From Actinoplanes sp. M2I2 (GTDB lineage Bacteria > Actinomycetota > Actinomycetes > Mycobacteriales > Micromonosporaceae), in assembly GCF_023544445.1 (NCBI RefSeq), contig NZ_JALPVJ010000039.1, positions 1-46,373 on the forward strand: a stretch of DNA of 46,373 nucleotides, given 5' to 3'. Position numbers and translations under genes: made by a program. The first letter of the stretch is position 1. Each line of letters starts with the position of its first letter. Positions 1-7,492 of this stretch are shown piece by piece. The notes beneath the pieces were generated by a model. The model saw nothing but the letters and a program-made list of their open reading frames with translations, was not told where the DNA came from and did not search any database.

Positions 1-381
1 GCCCGGGCCGTCGAGGCGCTGCAGCGGCAACGCCGCCGGCAGCGCCAGCAGCAGTTGGCCGCCCGCCACTACGAGAACCTCGACCTGGTGTTCGCACGCA
101 CTGACGGGCAGCCGCTGCGATCGCAGTACGTGCTCGACCACCTGCGCCGGCTCACCGCCGACGCCGGACTGCCGGCCATCCGAGTGCACGACCTGCGGCA
201 CATCGCCGCCACCATCATGATCAACGAGGGGGTGCCGCTGGCGGTGGTGTCCAAGACGCTGAGGCACAAGAACGTGGCCACCACCGTCGACCTCTACGGC
301 CACCTCACCCGCGACGCCGCCGACGACGGGGTCAGCGCCACCTGCGCCGCCCTGAAGGCCGCTGACGCCGAAGCCGCCTGA
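1..381 (+). CDS. Tyrosine-recombinase integrase, C-terminal part (partial, runs off left edge)
   Basis: This is the catalytic end of a phage/ICE-type integrase. The frame is open from base 1, so the N-terminal part lies outside the window. Visible catalytic residues are the HDLRH box (Arg and first His), a second His in LRHKN, and the nucleophile Tyr in DLYGHL, in normal spacing. It ends about 105 bases from the 3' end of a tRNA-Pro gene on the opposite strand, the usual place of an integrase in elements that use a tRNA gene as attB (pSAM2 of Streptomyces uses a tRNA-Pro). I infer it belongs to an integrated element lying to the left. A XerC/D role is unlikely because xerD is present at 12.3-13.2 kb. 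Confidence 0.88.
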   Translation, partial: ARAVEALQRQRRRQRQQQLAARHYENLDLVFARTDGQPLRSQYVLDHLRRLTADAGLPAIRVHDLRHIAATIMINEGVPLAVVSKTLRHKNVATTVDLYGHLTRDAADDGVSATCAALKAADAEAA

Positions 382-443
382 GCGGGTGTAGGCTGCGTGC
401 AGGTCTGCGACAGCGAGGCGACAACACCGCCCCTCGACGATCG

Positions 444-475
444 CAGGGGATATGCCTGTTGCGGCATATCCCCTG
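444..475. terminator. Perfect hairpin between integrase and tRNA-Pro
   Basis: A 13-bp perfect inverted repeat (444-456 with 463-475) with a 6-base loop. It lies between the convergent integrase and tRNA-Pro genes and could terminate both. There is no clear U-tract, which is common in GC-rich actinobacteria. Confidence 0.6.
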
Positions 476-486
476 GTCACCACCGG

Positions 487-560
<74 letters not shown>

Positions 561-608
561 CCGCCGCCCGGCAGAACACCGCGCGGCAACTCGTACAGCC
601 TAGCAACC

Positions 609-2006
609 CTACCCGTGCGCCTTGCCGCGACCCCCCGGCCCGGTCTTCTTGCGCGGTTTCACCGACACCTCGATCGGGGAGCCCACGAACCCGAACTCCT
701 CGCGCAGCTTGCGCTCGATGAAGCGCAGATACCCCGCGTCCAGTGGGCCCGTCGTGAAGAGCACGAACCGCGGCGGCGCCACCCCCGCCTGCGTGGCGAA
801 CAAGATGCGCGGAGCACGCCCACCGCGTACCGGGTGGGGGGTGGCCTGGGTCAGCGCGGTCAGCCACTGGTTGAGCGCACCTGTCGGGATGCGCTGCTCC
901 CACGACTCCAAGGCACGGCGCAGCGCGGGGGCCAGCTTGTCGACGGCTCGGCCGGTCTTGGCGGAGATGTTGACTCGGATGGCCCAGGGGATGCGCTTGA
1001 GTTCGCGGTCGATTTCCTTGTCGAGGAACAATCTGCGGTCGTCGTCGACCAGGTCCCACTTGTTGAAGGCGATCACCAGCGCTCGGCCGGCCTCGACCAC
1101 CTGGGTGAGCACGCGCTGGTCCTGCTCGGAGATGACCTCGGCGGCGTCCAGGAGCACGACGGCCACCTCGGCGGCTTCCACGGCGCCGGCTGTGCGTAGG
1201 GAGGCGTAGTACTCCGTACCGGAAGCCTGGTTGACTCGTTTGCGCAGGCCGGCTGTGTCGACGAACTGCCAGAGTTCGCCGTCCATCTCGACCAGGCTGT
1301 CCACCGGGTCGACCGTGGTGCCGGCTACCGAGTCGACTACGGCCCGTTCCTCCTTGGACACCTTGTTGAGCAGGGAGGACTTGCCCACGTTGGGGCGGCC
1401 TACCAGGGCTACGCGGCGGGGGCCGCGGGGGCCGCCCTCGACGATGGGGGGTGGCTCGGGCAGGGCGTTGAGGATGTCGTCGAGCAGGTCGCCGGAGGAA
1501 CGGCCGTGCAGGGCGGAGATGGGGTGGGGCTCGCCGAGGCCTAGCGACCAGAGCGACACCGCCTCCATTTCCAGGTTCTGGTTGTCGGCCTTGTTGGCGA
1601 CCAGGATGACCGGTTTGTGGGAGCGCCGCAGCATCTTGACCGCGGCCTCGTCGACGTCGGTGGCGCCGACGGTGACGTCGACGACGAAGACGACGACGTC
1701 GGCGGTCTGCACGGCGATCTCGGCCTGGGCGGCGATGGCGGCGGCGCGGTCGCGGGCGTCGGGTTCCCAGCCGCCGGTGTCGACGACGGTGAAGTGGCGG
1801 CCGTTCCACTGGGCGTCGTAGGGGACGCGGTCGCGGGTGACGCCGGGGACGTCCTCGACGACGGCCTGGCGGCGGCCGATGATGCGGTTGACCAGGGTTG
1901 ATTTGCCGACGTTGGGGCGGCCGACGACGGCGACCACCGGCACGGGGCCCTCGGGGGCCTCGTCGTCGACGGCGTCGTCGACAGCCGGGAAGGGTACTTC
2001 AGTCAC
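609..2006 (-). CDS. der: GTPase Der (EngA), 50S ribosome assembly
   Basis: Der is an essential GTPase that helps mature the 50S subunit. This 465-residue protein has the family's two G domains in tandem: the first with GRPNVGKST, DTGGWE and NKAD, the second with GRPNVGKSS, DTAGLR and NKWD. A KH-like C-terminal domain follows, ending in a basic tail (KPRKK...). About 30 acidic residues precede the first G domain. The start is GTG at 2006, overlapping the TGA of cmk as GTGA, so translation is probably coupled. The frame stays open further upstream, but that stretch is the shadow of cmk. cmk-der adjacency is standard in actinobacteria. Confidence 0.97.
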   Translation of the reverse strand: MTEVPFPAVDDAVDDEAPEGPVPVVAVVGRPNVGKSTLVNRIIGRRQAVVEDVPGVTRDRVPYDAQWNGRHFTVVDTGGWEPDARDRAAAIAAQAEIAVQTADVVVFVVDVTVGATDVDEAAVKMLRRSHKPVILVANKADNQNLEMEAVSLWSLGLGEPHPISALHGRSSGDLLDDILNALPEPPPIVEGGPRGPRRVALVGRPNVGKSSLLNKVSKEERAVVDSVAGTTVDPVDSLVEMDGELWQFVDTAGLRKRVNQASGTEYYASLRTAGAVEAAEVAVVLLDAAEVISEQDQRVLTQVVEAGRALVIAFNKWDLVDDDRRLFLDKEIDRELKRIPWAIRVNISAKTGRAVDKLAPALRRALESWEQRIPTGALNQWLTALTQATPHPVRGGRAPRILFATQAGVAPPRFVLFTTGPLDAGYLRFIERKLREEFGFVGSPIEVSVKPRKKTGPGGRGKAHG

Positions 2007-2683
2007 GAACTCACCTTGCTGTTCAGAAGGTCCAGGAGGTGCGCGACCACTTCGTCGATGCCGATGCCGGTGGTGTCGACCTCGATCGCGTCGGAGGCCT
2101 GACGCAACGGGTCGGTCGCGCGGGAGGAGTCGAGCTTGTCGCGCCGGGCCAGGTCGGCCTCGGTCGCCGCCACATCGACCGCGTCCTCGGCGCTGCGCCG
2201 GCGGGCGCGCGCCGCCGACGAGGCAGTCAGATAGACCTTGAGGTCGGCGTCGGGCGCGACGACCGTGGCGATGTCGCGGCCCTCCACAATGATACGCGGG
2301 TGGGCGGCGATGATGGCCTGCTGCAACGCCACCAGCTGCTTGCGTACGGAGGGGACGGCGGCCACGGCCGAGACGGCCTGCGTGACCTCGGCTCCGCGGA
2401 TGGGCGCGTCGACGTTCACGCCGTTGGCGGCGAAGTGGGGGGCGGCCGGGTCGGTGCCGATCGACAGCTCGGTCTCCAGCGCGATCTTGGCGATCGCGTC
2501 GGGGTCGGTGAGGTCGACGCCGGCCTGCAGAACGGCCCAGGTCACGGCCCGGTACATGGCGCCGGTGTCGAGGTAGACGCCGTCGATCCGGGTGGCGAGC
2601 CGCCGGGACACGGTGGACTTGCCGGAACCGGAGGGTCCGTCGACAGCGACCACACACTTCTCCGGCCGTACTTCTTCCGCCAC
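2003..2683 (-). CDS. cmk: Cytidylate kinase
   Basis: Phosphorylates CMP/dCMP with ATP in pyrimidine nucleotide supply. The 226-residue length is normal for the family. The P-loop GPSGSGKST is near residue 15, followed by YLDTGAMYRA (nucleotide-binding region) and VEGRDIAT, then an Arg-rich lid (SSAARARRRS). The start is GTG at 2683 with AGGAGG about 6 bases upstream. It overlaps der by four bases and probably forms an operon with it. In many actinobacteria rluB lies just upstream; here an enoyl-CoA hydratase-like gene and other small genes intervene. Confidence 0.96.
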   Translation of the reverse strand: MAEEVRPEKCVVAVDGPSGSGKSTVSRRLATRIDGVYLDTGAMYRAVTWAVLQAGVDLTDPDAIAKIALETELSIGTDPAAPHFAANGVNVDAPIRGAEVTQAVSAVAAVPSVRKQLVALQQAIIAAHPRIIVEGRDIATVVAPDADLKVYLTASSAARARRRSAEDAVDVAATEADLARRDKLDSSRATDPLRQASDAIEVDTTGIGIDEVVAHLLDLLNSKVSS

Positions 2684-2758
2684 CGTTCCTCCTGAGTTTG
2701 CCGCACGACCAACCGTCCCATTGTGCCCGGAGCACCGGCGAGCGACGAACTAGGGTAT

Positions 2759-2774
2759 GTTACCGGCAAGTAAC
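2759..2774. promoter_or_regulatory. Inverted repeat upstream of the enoyl-CoA hydratase-like gene
   Basis: GTTAC and GTAAC are separated by six bases, 17 bases upstream of the ATG at 2791. The size and symmetry fit a TetR/GntR-type operator controlling a fatty-acid gene. No regulator gene is adjacent, so the binding protein is unknown. Confidence 0.35.
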
Positions 2775-2790
2775 GTCCCGGGAGGCCGCC

Positions 2791-3450
2791 ATGCCCACGC
2801 TCGAGCGCCACGATGCCGTCTTCATCCTCGATCTGGGCGACGGCGAGAACCGCTTCCACCCCGACTGGCTGACCGGCGTCGAGTCGGCGCTCGACGAGAT
2901 CGCGAAGGCCGACGGACCGCACGCGCTGGTCACCACCGGGCGCGGCAAGATCTGGTCGAACGGCCTCGACCTGGAGTGGCTCGGCGAGAACCCGGAGCAG
3001 TTCACCGCGTACGGCGTACGTGTGCAGGCGCTTTTCGCCCGCGTGCTGACCCTCCCCTGCGTGACGGTCGCCGCGCTGCAGGGCCACACCTTCGCCGCCG
3101 GCGCGATGCTCTCTCTGGCCCACGACCTGCGGGTGATGCGCGCCGACCGGGGCTTCTGGTGCCTGCCCGAAGCCGACATCAACATCCCGTTCACGCCCGG
3201 GATGTCCGCACTCGTCCAGTCTCGCCTGACCCCGCAGACAGCGCACGAGGCGATGGTCACAGCCCGTCGCTTCGGCGGCGACGAGGCGTACGCCCGGCAG
3301 ATCGTCGACCACGCGGTGAGCGAGACCGACGTGCTCAGCTCGGCCATCGCCCTGGCCGCCGCCCAGGCCGGTAAGGCCGGCCCGACGCTGGAAACGATCA
3401 AGACCCGCCTGTACGCGCCCGTGCTCGAAGCCCTGCGCACGCTCGACTGA
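2791..3450 (+). CDS. Enoyl-CoA hydratase/isomerase family protein (crotonase fold)
   Basis: A 219-residue crotonase-family protein, shorter than classical hydratases (about 260). It keeps the WSNGLDLEWL segment that binds CoA and builds the active site, and the oxyanion-hole region HTFAAGAMLSLAHDLR. The usual catalytic Glu pair of hydratases is not obvious, so a delta3-delta2-enoyl-CoA isomerase-like activity is as likely as hydration. The ATG at 2791 was chosen because GGAGG lies just before it; the frame extends slightly upstream without a ribosome site. An inverted repeat lies just upstream. The gene diverges from cmk and probably has its own promoter. Confidence 0.87.
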   Translation: MPTLERHDAVFILDLGDGENRFHPDWLTGVESALDEIAKADGPHALVTTGRGKIWSNGLDLEWLGENPEQFTAYGVRVQALFARVLTLPCVTVAALQGHTFAAGAMLSLAHDLRVMRADRGFWCLPEADINIPFTPGMSALVQSRLTPQTAHEAMVTARRFGGDEAYARQIVDHAVSETDVLSSAIALAAAQAGKAGPTLETIKTRLYAPVLEALRTLD

Positions 3451-3797
3451 CAGTCAACGGCAACAGATCAAGACCCGACCGCTGACGTACGCCACGTCGA
3501 CTCCCGCAACCGCACCAGCGCAGCTCCCCGCCTTCGGCGGCTGCCGCTGCGACCCGGGTGGGTGGCCAGGCCGTTGCGCACGCACGTGATGGTGGGTGGC
3601 TGGGCTCCAGGCCACCGCTGTATGCGCCCGGCAGCGGGCAGGCACCCGGGCCGCATGGCGGAGGTCGCCGCGCTGACGCCGAAGCCCCGTTGTGAAAACC
3701 TGCACCCCGCACATCACGGATGCTCGTCCGCTGAGCGACGCCGTTCAGGCGACGCCGACCGACTTCGCCGGCGGGCGCACCGTCCGGAACATGCTGA
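3451..3797. other. Intergenic region without a convincing gene
   Basis: 347 bases between convergent genes. It contains a modest hairpin near 3519-3544 (CCGCC/GGCGG core), which may terminate the enoyl-CoA hydratase-like gene. The 12-mer GATCAAGACCCG found inside that gene's end (3396-3407) recurs at 3466-3477, a trace of a short duplication. Small open frames here look like shadows. Confidence 0.5.
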
Positions 3798-4076
3798 TCA
3801 TGGTCTGGGTGAGACGCGGGTCCAGTTTCGGGCGCCGCGCTTCGAGGTTGCGGCCACGCAGCGGGGGCAGATGTGGCGCACCTGGTCCTCGGGGGTGATC
3901 ACGTCGGTGGAGCGGAAGTCGAACGGCACGTGCGGGAAGCGCCGCAGCCGGGTGCGGCTCAGCTGCAGCCCGCACACGGTCTGGTTGGTGCCCTGCCGCC
4001 AGGCGTGCACTTCGCCGCCGGGCTGGCGCACACCGTCCGGTCCGATCCATTCGCTCGACGCAGCAACCGCGTTCAT
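3798..4076 (-). CDS. Small hypothetical protein with Cys residues (possible zinc ribbon)
   Basis: 92 residues. The middle reads HAWRQG...TVCGLQLSRTRLRRFP, and the end carries HICPRC. One Cys plus a later C-x2-C could bind a metal. The layout resembles short actinobacterial proteins of unknown function. The ATG at 4076 was chosen; a longer frame upstream has composition like non-coding shadow. It diverges from the 81-residue gene at 4178. Function not recognised. Confidence 0.55.
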   Translation of the reverse strand: MNAVAASSEWIGPDGVRQPGGEVHAWRQGTNQTVCGLQLSRTRLRRFPHVPFDFRSTDVITPEDQVRHICPRCVAATSKRGARNWTRVSPRP

Positions 4077-4177
4077 GGCGGCGGCATGCCCGGCCGGCCG
4101 CCGATTACACCTGGCCGCGCGCCGACCGTTTTGTCCGGTGGCCGTTTGTCGGACGACCACGCGGGAACCCGGGCCGC

Positions 4178-4423
4178 ATGACCGAGCAACCTCACCGCAT
4201 CGACATCCACCCGACCGACGAACCCGACGGCACCACGGCCTACGAGGCGTCGCTGCAGCCGCCCGGTCGCTCGATCGAGTTCTCCGAGGACGACCAGGGC
4301 GACCTGGCCCCCGAGGACAAGCGCGGCACCGGCGACGAGGGCCCGCAGCCGTCCGAGGTCGACCGCGCCGGCTACGACACCCGCACGGTGGCCGGCGACT
4401 CGCCGAACTACCGACCGGACTGA
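4178..4423 (+). CDS. Small acidic hypothetical protein
   Basis: 81 residues, hydrophilic and acidic, rich in Asp, Glu, Pro and Gly, with no membrane segment or known motif. It ends PNYRPD. A perfect terminator hairpin begins 18 bases after the stop, supporting a real transcription unit. Probably disordered; function unknown. Confidence 0.55.
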   Translation: MTEQPHRIDIHPTDEPDGTTAYEASLQPPGRSIEFSEDDQGDLAPEDKRGTGDEGPQPSEVDRAGYDTRTVAGDSPNYRPD

Positions 4424-4440
4424 ACCGGACGCAGACAACG

Positions 4441-4468
4441 CAGGGAGCCGGGGCGATCCGGCTCCCTG
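4441..4468 (+). terminator. Rho-independent terminator
   Basis: An 11-bp perfect stem (4441-4451 with 4458-4468), a 6-base loop and a short TTTCGT tail, directly after the 81-residue gene. Confidence 0.8.
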
Positions 4469-4683
4469 TTTCGTGCGCCGACACATACCCGTCGCCGGCA
4501 AGCGATGCCGGCCGCGCACCGACTCCGACAAGGGCGTCGCCCGGAAGCCCAAGATGGTCAGCGCCGAGCCCGACCACATCGCAGGTTGCCGGCAACCGCC
4601 AACCGCCGAACGGCGACGGCCCGCCTCGGTGACGCCCGGTTTCCCGGGTCGCCGCCGTGGCGGGCCGTCAGGTGCGTACGAGG

Positions 4684-5142
4684 TCAGCGCCGAGCCGGAT
4701 CGACTCGCCGGGACGTCAGGAAGCCGAGCGCGATCATGCCGAGACCGAGGAACAGGTGCAGCCAGTCGTCGGCGTTGTTCATGGGCACGAAGTTGGCGCT
4801 CGAGTTCTCGCCGACCACCAGGCCGTAGAGCCACAGCACCAGATACACCGCGCCGCCGCCGATCAGGAACGCTCGGGCGCCGGACGCGGTGCGGGCCAGG
4901 GCCAGCCCGGCCACCCCGAACAGCAGGTGGACGATGTTGTGCAGCACCGACACCTGGAACACGCCCAGGAGCAGCGCGTCGGAGTGGTGCCCGGCGAACG
5001 TCATGTCGCCGTAGTTGGTGGTGATGCCAGGTATGAACCCGGCCAGACCGACCAGCACGAATACGATGCTGACGGCCATGGCCGTGGTACGGACAGGGCT
5101 GCGTACGGCTGCGGGAACGCCTGCCGTGGAGTGGCTGGCCAT
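4684..5142 (-). CDS. DUF4383-type four-helix membrane protein
   Basis: 152 residues with four hydrophobic segments, near residues 20-40, 60-85, 90-112 and 125-142. The segment VLHNIVHLLFGVAGLALAR and the Asn/Asp-rich loop before the last helix match the DUF4383 family of actinobacterial membrane proteins, whose function is unknown. The ATG at 5142 is preceded by AGAAAGGACGG, a better start than the upstream ATG. It sits just downstream of rluB (about 57 bases) but may have its own promoter. Confidence 0.8.
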   Translation of the reverse strand: MASHSTAGVPAAVRSPVRTTAMAVSIVFVLVGLAGFIPGITTNYGDMTFAGHHSDALLLGVFQVSVLHNIVHLLFGVAGLALARTASGARAFLIGGGAVYLVLWLYGLVVGENSSANFVPMNNADDWLHLFLGLGMIALGFLTSRRVDPARR

Positions 5143-5199
5143 GCGATCCGTCCTTTCTGTGGGGACGGACCGGGTGCCCGGCATAACCGGGCACAAACA

Positions 5200-5937
5200 T
5201 CAATCTCCGGCGGCCTTGAACAGTGCGCCGATCTCGGCGTTCGACAGGTGACGGAAGCCACCGGGGCGCAGGTCGCCCAGCTTGACCGGGCCGACCGACG
5301 TCCGGATCAGGCGGGTCACCGGGTGGCCGACGGCCTCCATGAGCCGGCGCACGATGTGCTTGCGGCCCTCGTGCAGGACGAGCTCGACCTGCGCCGTCTT
5401 GCCGAGCGCGCCGACCAGCTTGAACCCGTCGACCTTGGCCGGGCCGTCCTCGAGCTCGACGCCGGTGAGCAGCTGGCGGCCGACGTTGCGGGGCAGCGGG
5501 CCGTTGATCACCTCGGCGAGGTACGTCTTCTGGATGCCGTACCGGGGGTGGGTGAGCTTGTTGGTCAGCTCACCGTCGTTGGTGATCAGCAGCAGGCCCT
5601 CGGAGTCGGCGTCGAGCCGGCCCACGTGGTGCAGCCGCTGGCCGAACTGGGCGATGAAGTCGGCGAGCTCGGAGCGGCCCTTCTCGTCGTCGAGCGAGGA
5701 GACGACGCCGCGAGGCTTGTTCAGCGCCAGGTAGACGAGCTTGGTGTCGGTGATCACCCGCTGCCCGTCCACGAGGATCTCGACGGTGGCGGGGTCGACC
5801 TTGTCGCCGAGCTTGGCGACCTTGCCGTTGACCGTGACGCGCCGGCGGAAGATCAGGTCTTCGCAGGCGCGGCGGGATCCAACACCGGCCGCCGCCAGGA
5901 CTTTCTGGAGGCGTTCGGCGGTGTCAGCCTGTGGCAT
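5200..5937 (-). CDS. rluB: 23S rRNA pseudouridine synthase, RsuA/RluB family
   Basis: Converts a uridine of 23S rRNA to pseudouridine (position 2605 for E. coli RluB). 245 residues: an N-terminal S4 RNA-binding domain (ERLQKVLAAAGVGSRRACE) followed by the synthase domain with GRLDADSEGLLLITNDGEL, which holds the catalytic Asp. The C-terminal part carries the family's EGRKHIVRRL motif. The ATG at 5937 is preferred; a TTG lies one codon upstream. The gene overlaps the end of scpB by 14 bases, implying co-transcription, as in the scpA-scpB-rluB order of M. tuberculosis. Confidence 0.94.
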   Translation of the reverse strand: MPQADTAERLQKVLAAAGVGSRRACEDLIFRRRVTVNGKVAKLGDKVDPATVEILVDGQRVITDTKLVYLALNKPRGVVSSLDDEKGRSELADFIAQFGQRLHHVGRLDADSEGLLLITNDGELTNKLTHPRYGIQKTYLAEVINGPLPRNVGRQLLTGVELEDGPAKVDGFKLVGALGKTAQVELVLHEGRKHIVRRLMEAVGHPVTRLIRTSVGPVKLGDLRPGGFRHLSNAEIGALFKAAGD

Positions 5938-7492
5938 CAAGCACTTCTTCCACGTCGTCGGGCAGGAACGGAGCGAGCGGCGGCAGCTGGTCGACCGAGT
6001 TGAGGCCGAGCTTCTCGAGGAAAAGCCCCGTCGTGCGATACAGGTGTGCCCCGGTTTCGCTCTCGGTGCCGCATTCCTCGATCAGGCCGCGAGTGACAAG
6101 CGTACGCATGACCCCGTCGCAGTTCACACCGCGGATGGCGCTGATCCGGGAACGGGTCACAGGCTGCTTGTAGGCGACCACTGCCAGTGTCTCGAGCGCC
6201 GCCTGGGTCAGCCGCACAGACTGCCCGTCGAGTACGAACCGTTCCACGTACGCCGCGTATTCCGGCCGCGTGTAGAGACGCCAGCCACCGGCGACCCGCC
6301 GCAGGTCGAAGCCGTGCCCGGCCGCCGTGTAGCTGGCCGACAGGTTGTCGAGCATCCGCGCGATGCGCTCGGTCGGCTGCTCCAGGATCTGCGCCAGCTG
6401 CAGCTCGGCGACCGGCTCGTCGACGACCAGCATGATCGCCTCCAGCGCCGCCGCGAGCTCCGCGTCCTCGCTCAACCCCGGCAGATCGAGTTCCGTCGTA
6501 CGCAGGGGTTCCTCGATCGCCACGGCGGGCTGAGCGACGCGGCGGGTCTGCCCCGGCACCGCCGACTCGGGCGCGGGCGCGTCGGCGGTCGCGGCCGGCA
6601 CCTCGGGGTCGTCCCGAATGTCGTCGTCGTCCCGGTCGTCGTCATCGTCGTCGTAGCCGACTTCCACGATGTCGTCGTCCGGGTCGTCCTCGGTGTCGGA
6701 CACCGGCACCTCGTCGGCGAACGGCAGGTCCATCTCACCGTCGTCGCTGACGTCGTCGTCGGCCGCCACGTCGAAGACATCGCCGGCGTCGTCACCCTCG
6801 GGCGGCATCGGCGCGTCGACCGGCGTCCCCGGCTCGTTCTCGTCCGCCGCCTCGACGGCCTCCTCGATCGACTCGGGCAGCGGCAACTCAGGCCCGGGCT
6901 CGACGTCGACCGGCTCGGTCTCCTCGACCGCCCCGGTGAAGTCGACCTCCACATCGACCCCCGCGGCGTCGTCCCCGGTCTCCACCGTCAGCTCGTCGCC
7001 GGTCTCCACCGTCGGCTCGTCGCCGGTCTCCACCGCCGGGTCGGACCCTTCAAAGGCCGGGTCGAAGTCGTCGTCGTCATCCGAGAGCCCGGACTCGTCC
7101 CGCGATTCCGTGTCTTCCGGCGCGCCGACCGCCGGCCCGGAGTCGGGCGCTCCCCCGGCCGCCCGAGCCGTGACCTCGTCGTCCGCCCGAGCCTCAACCG
7201 GCGCATCCGTCTGGACCGCGACTGCCGGGGCCTCCACCGCGTCGGCCTCAACCGCCTGGGCCTCAACCGCCTGGGCCTCAACCGCCTGGGCCTCAACCGC
7301 TTCGTCGGCGGGAGTCCCGGCTTCGTTCGTGCGCTCCTCGGCCGGCACGTCGTCGGTGCCGCGCCCCGCCCGCGCCTCTTCCTCGGCTGCGGCCTGGTAG
7401 GCCCGGTCCGGCGTACGCGGGGCGCGTTCCCACGGCGGCACCCAGGCAGCCGCCTGCGCCGCGAGTGAGTCCTGCCGCTCGTCGTCGCTCAC
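5924..7492 (-). CDS. scpB: Segregation and condensation protein ScpB with a long acidic N-terminal extension
   Basis: ScpB forms winged-helix dimers that bind ScpA within the SMC condensin. The protein is 522 residues; usual ScpB is about 180-250. The recognisable ScpB part is only residues 340-522 (AELAAALEAIMLVVDEP; LTQAALETLAVVAYKQPVTR; the IRGVNCDGVMRTL wing). Residues 1-339 are acidic, Pro/Ala-rich and probably disordered, with EAQAV tandem repeats (DNA 7245-7300) and VETGD repeats. The start is GTG at 7492, overlapping the scpA TGA as GTGA. An internal start near the core is possible, but the acidic frame is continuous and no good internal ribosome site is evident. Confidence 0.92.
   Translation of the reverse strand: MSDDERQDSLAAQAAAWVPPWERAPRTPDRAYQAAAEEEARAGRGTDDVPAEERTNEAGTPADEAVEAQAVEAQAVEAQAVEADAVEAPAVAVQTDAPVEARADDEVTARAAGGAPDSGPAVGAPEDTESRDESGLSDDDDDFDPAFEGSDPAVETGDEPTVETGDELTVETGDDAAGVDVEVDFTGAVEETEPVDVEPGPELPLPESIEEAVEAADENEPGTPVDAPMPPEGDDAGDVFDVAADDDVSDDGEMDLPFADEVPVSDTEDDPDDDIVEVGYDDDDDDRDDDDIRDDPEVPAATADAPAPESAVPGQTRRVAQPAVAIEEPLRTTELDLPGLSEDAELAAALEAIMLVVDEPVAELQLAQILEQPTERIARMLDNLSASYTAAGHGFDLRRVAGGWRLYTRPEYAAYVERFVLDGQSVRLTQAALETLAVVAYKQPVTRSRISAIRGVNCDGVMRTLVTRGLIEECGTESETGAHLYRTTGLFLEKLGLNSVDQLPPLAPFLPDDVEEVLDATG
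7245..7300. repeat. 15-bp tandem repeat in scpB
   Basis: GCCTCAACCGCCTGG repeats three full times and 11 bases of a fourth, perfectly. In the scpB frame it encodes repeated EAQAV. It marks recent slippage growth of the acidic tail. Confidence 0.9.
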
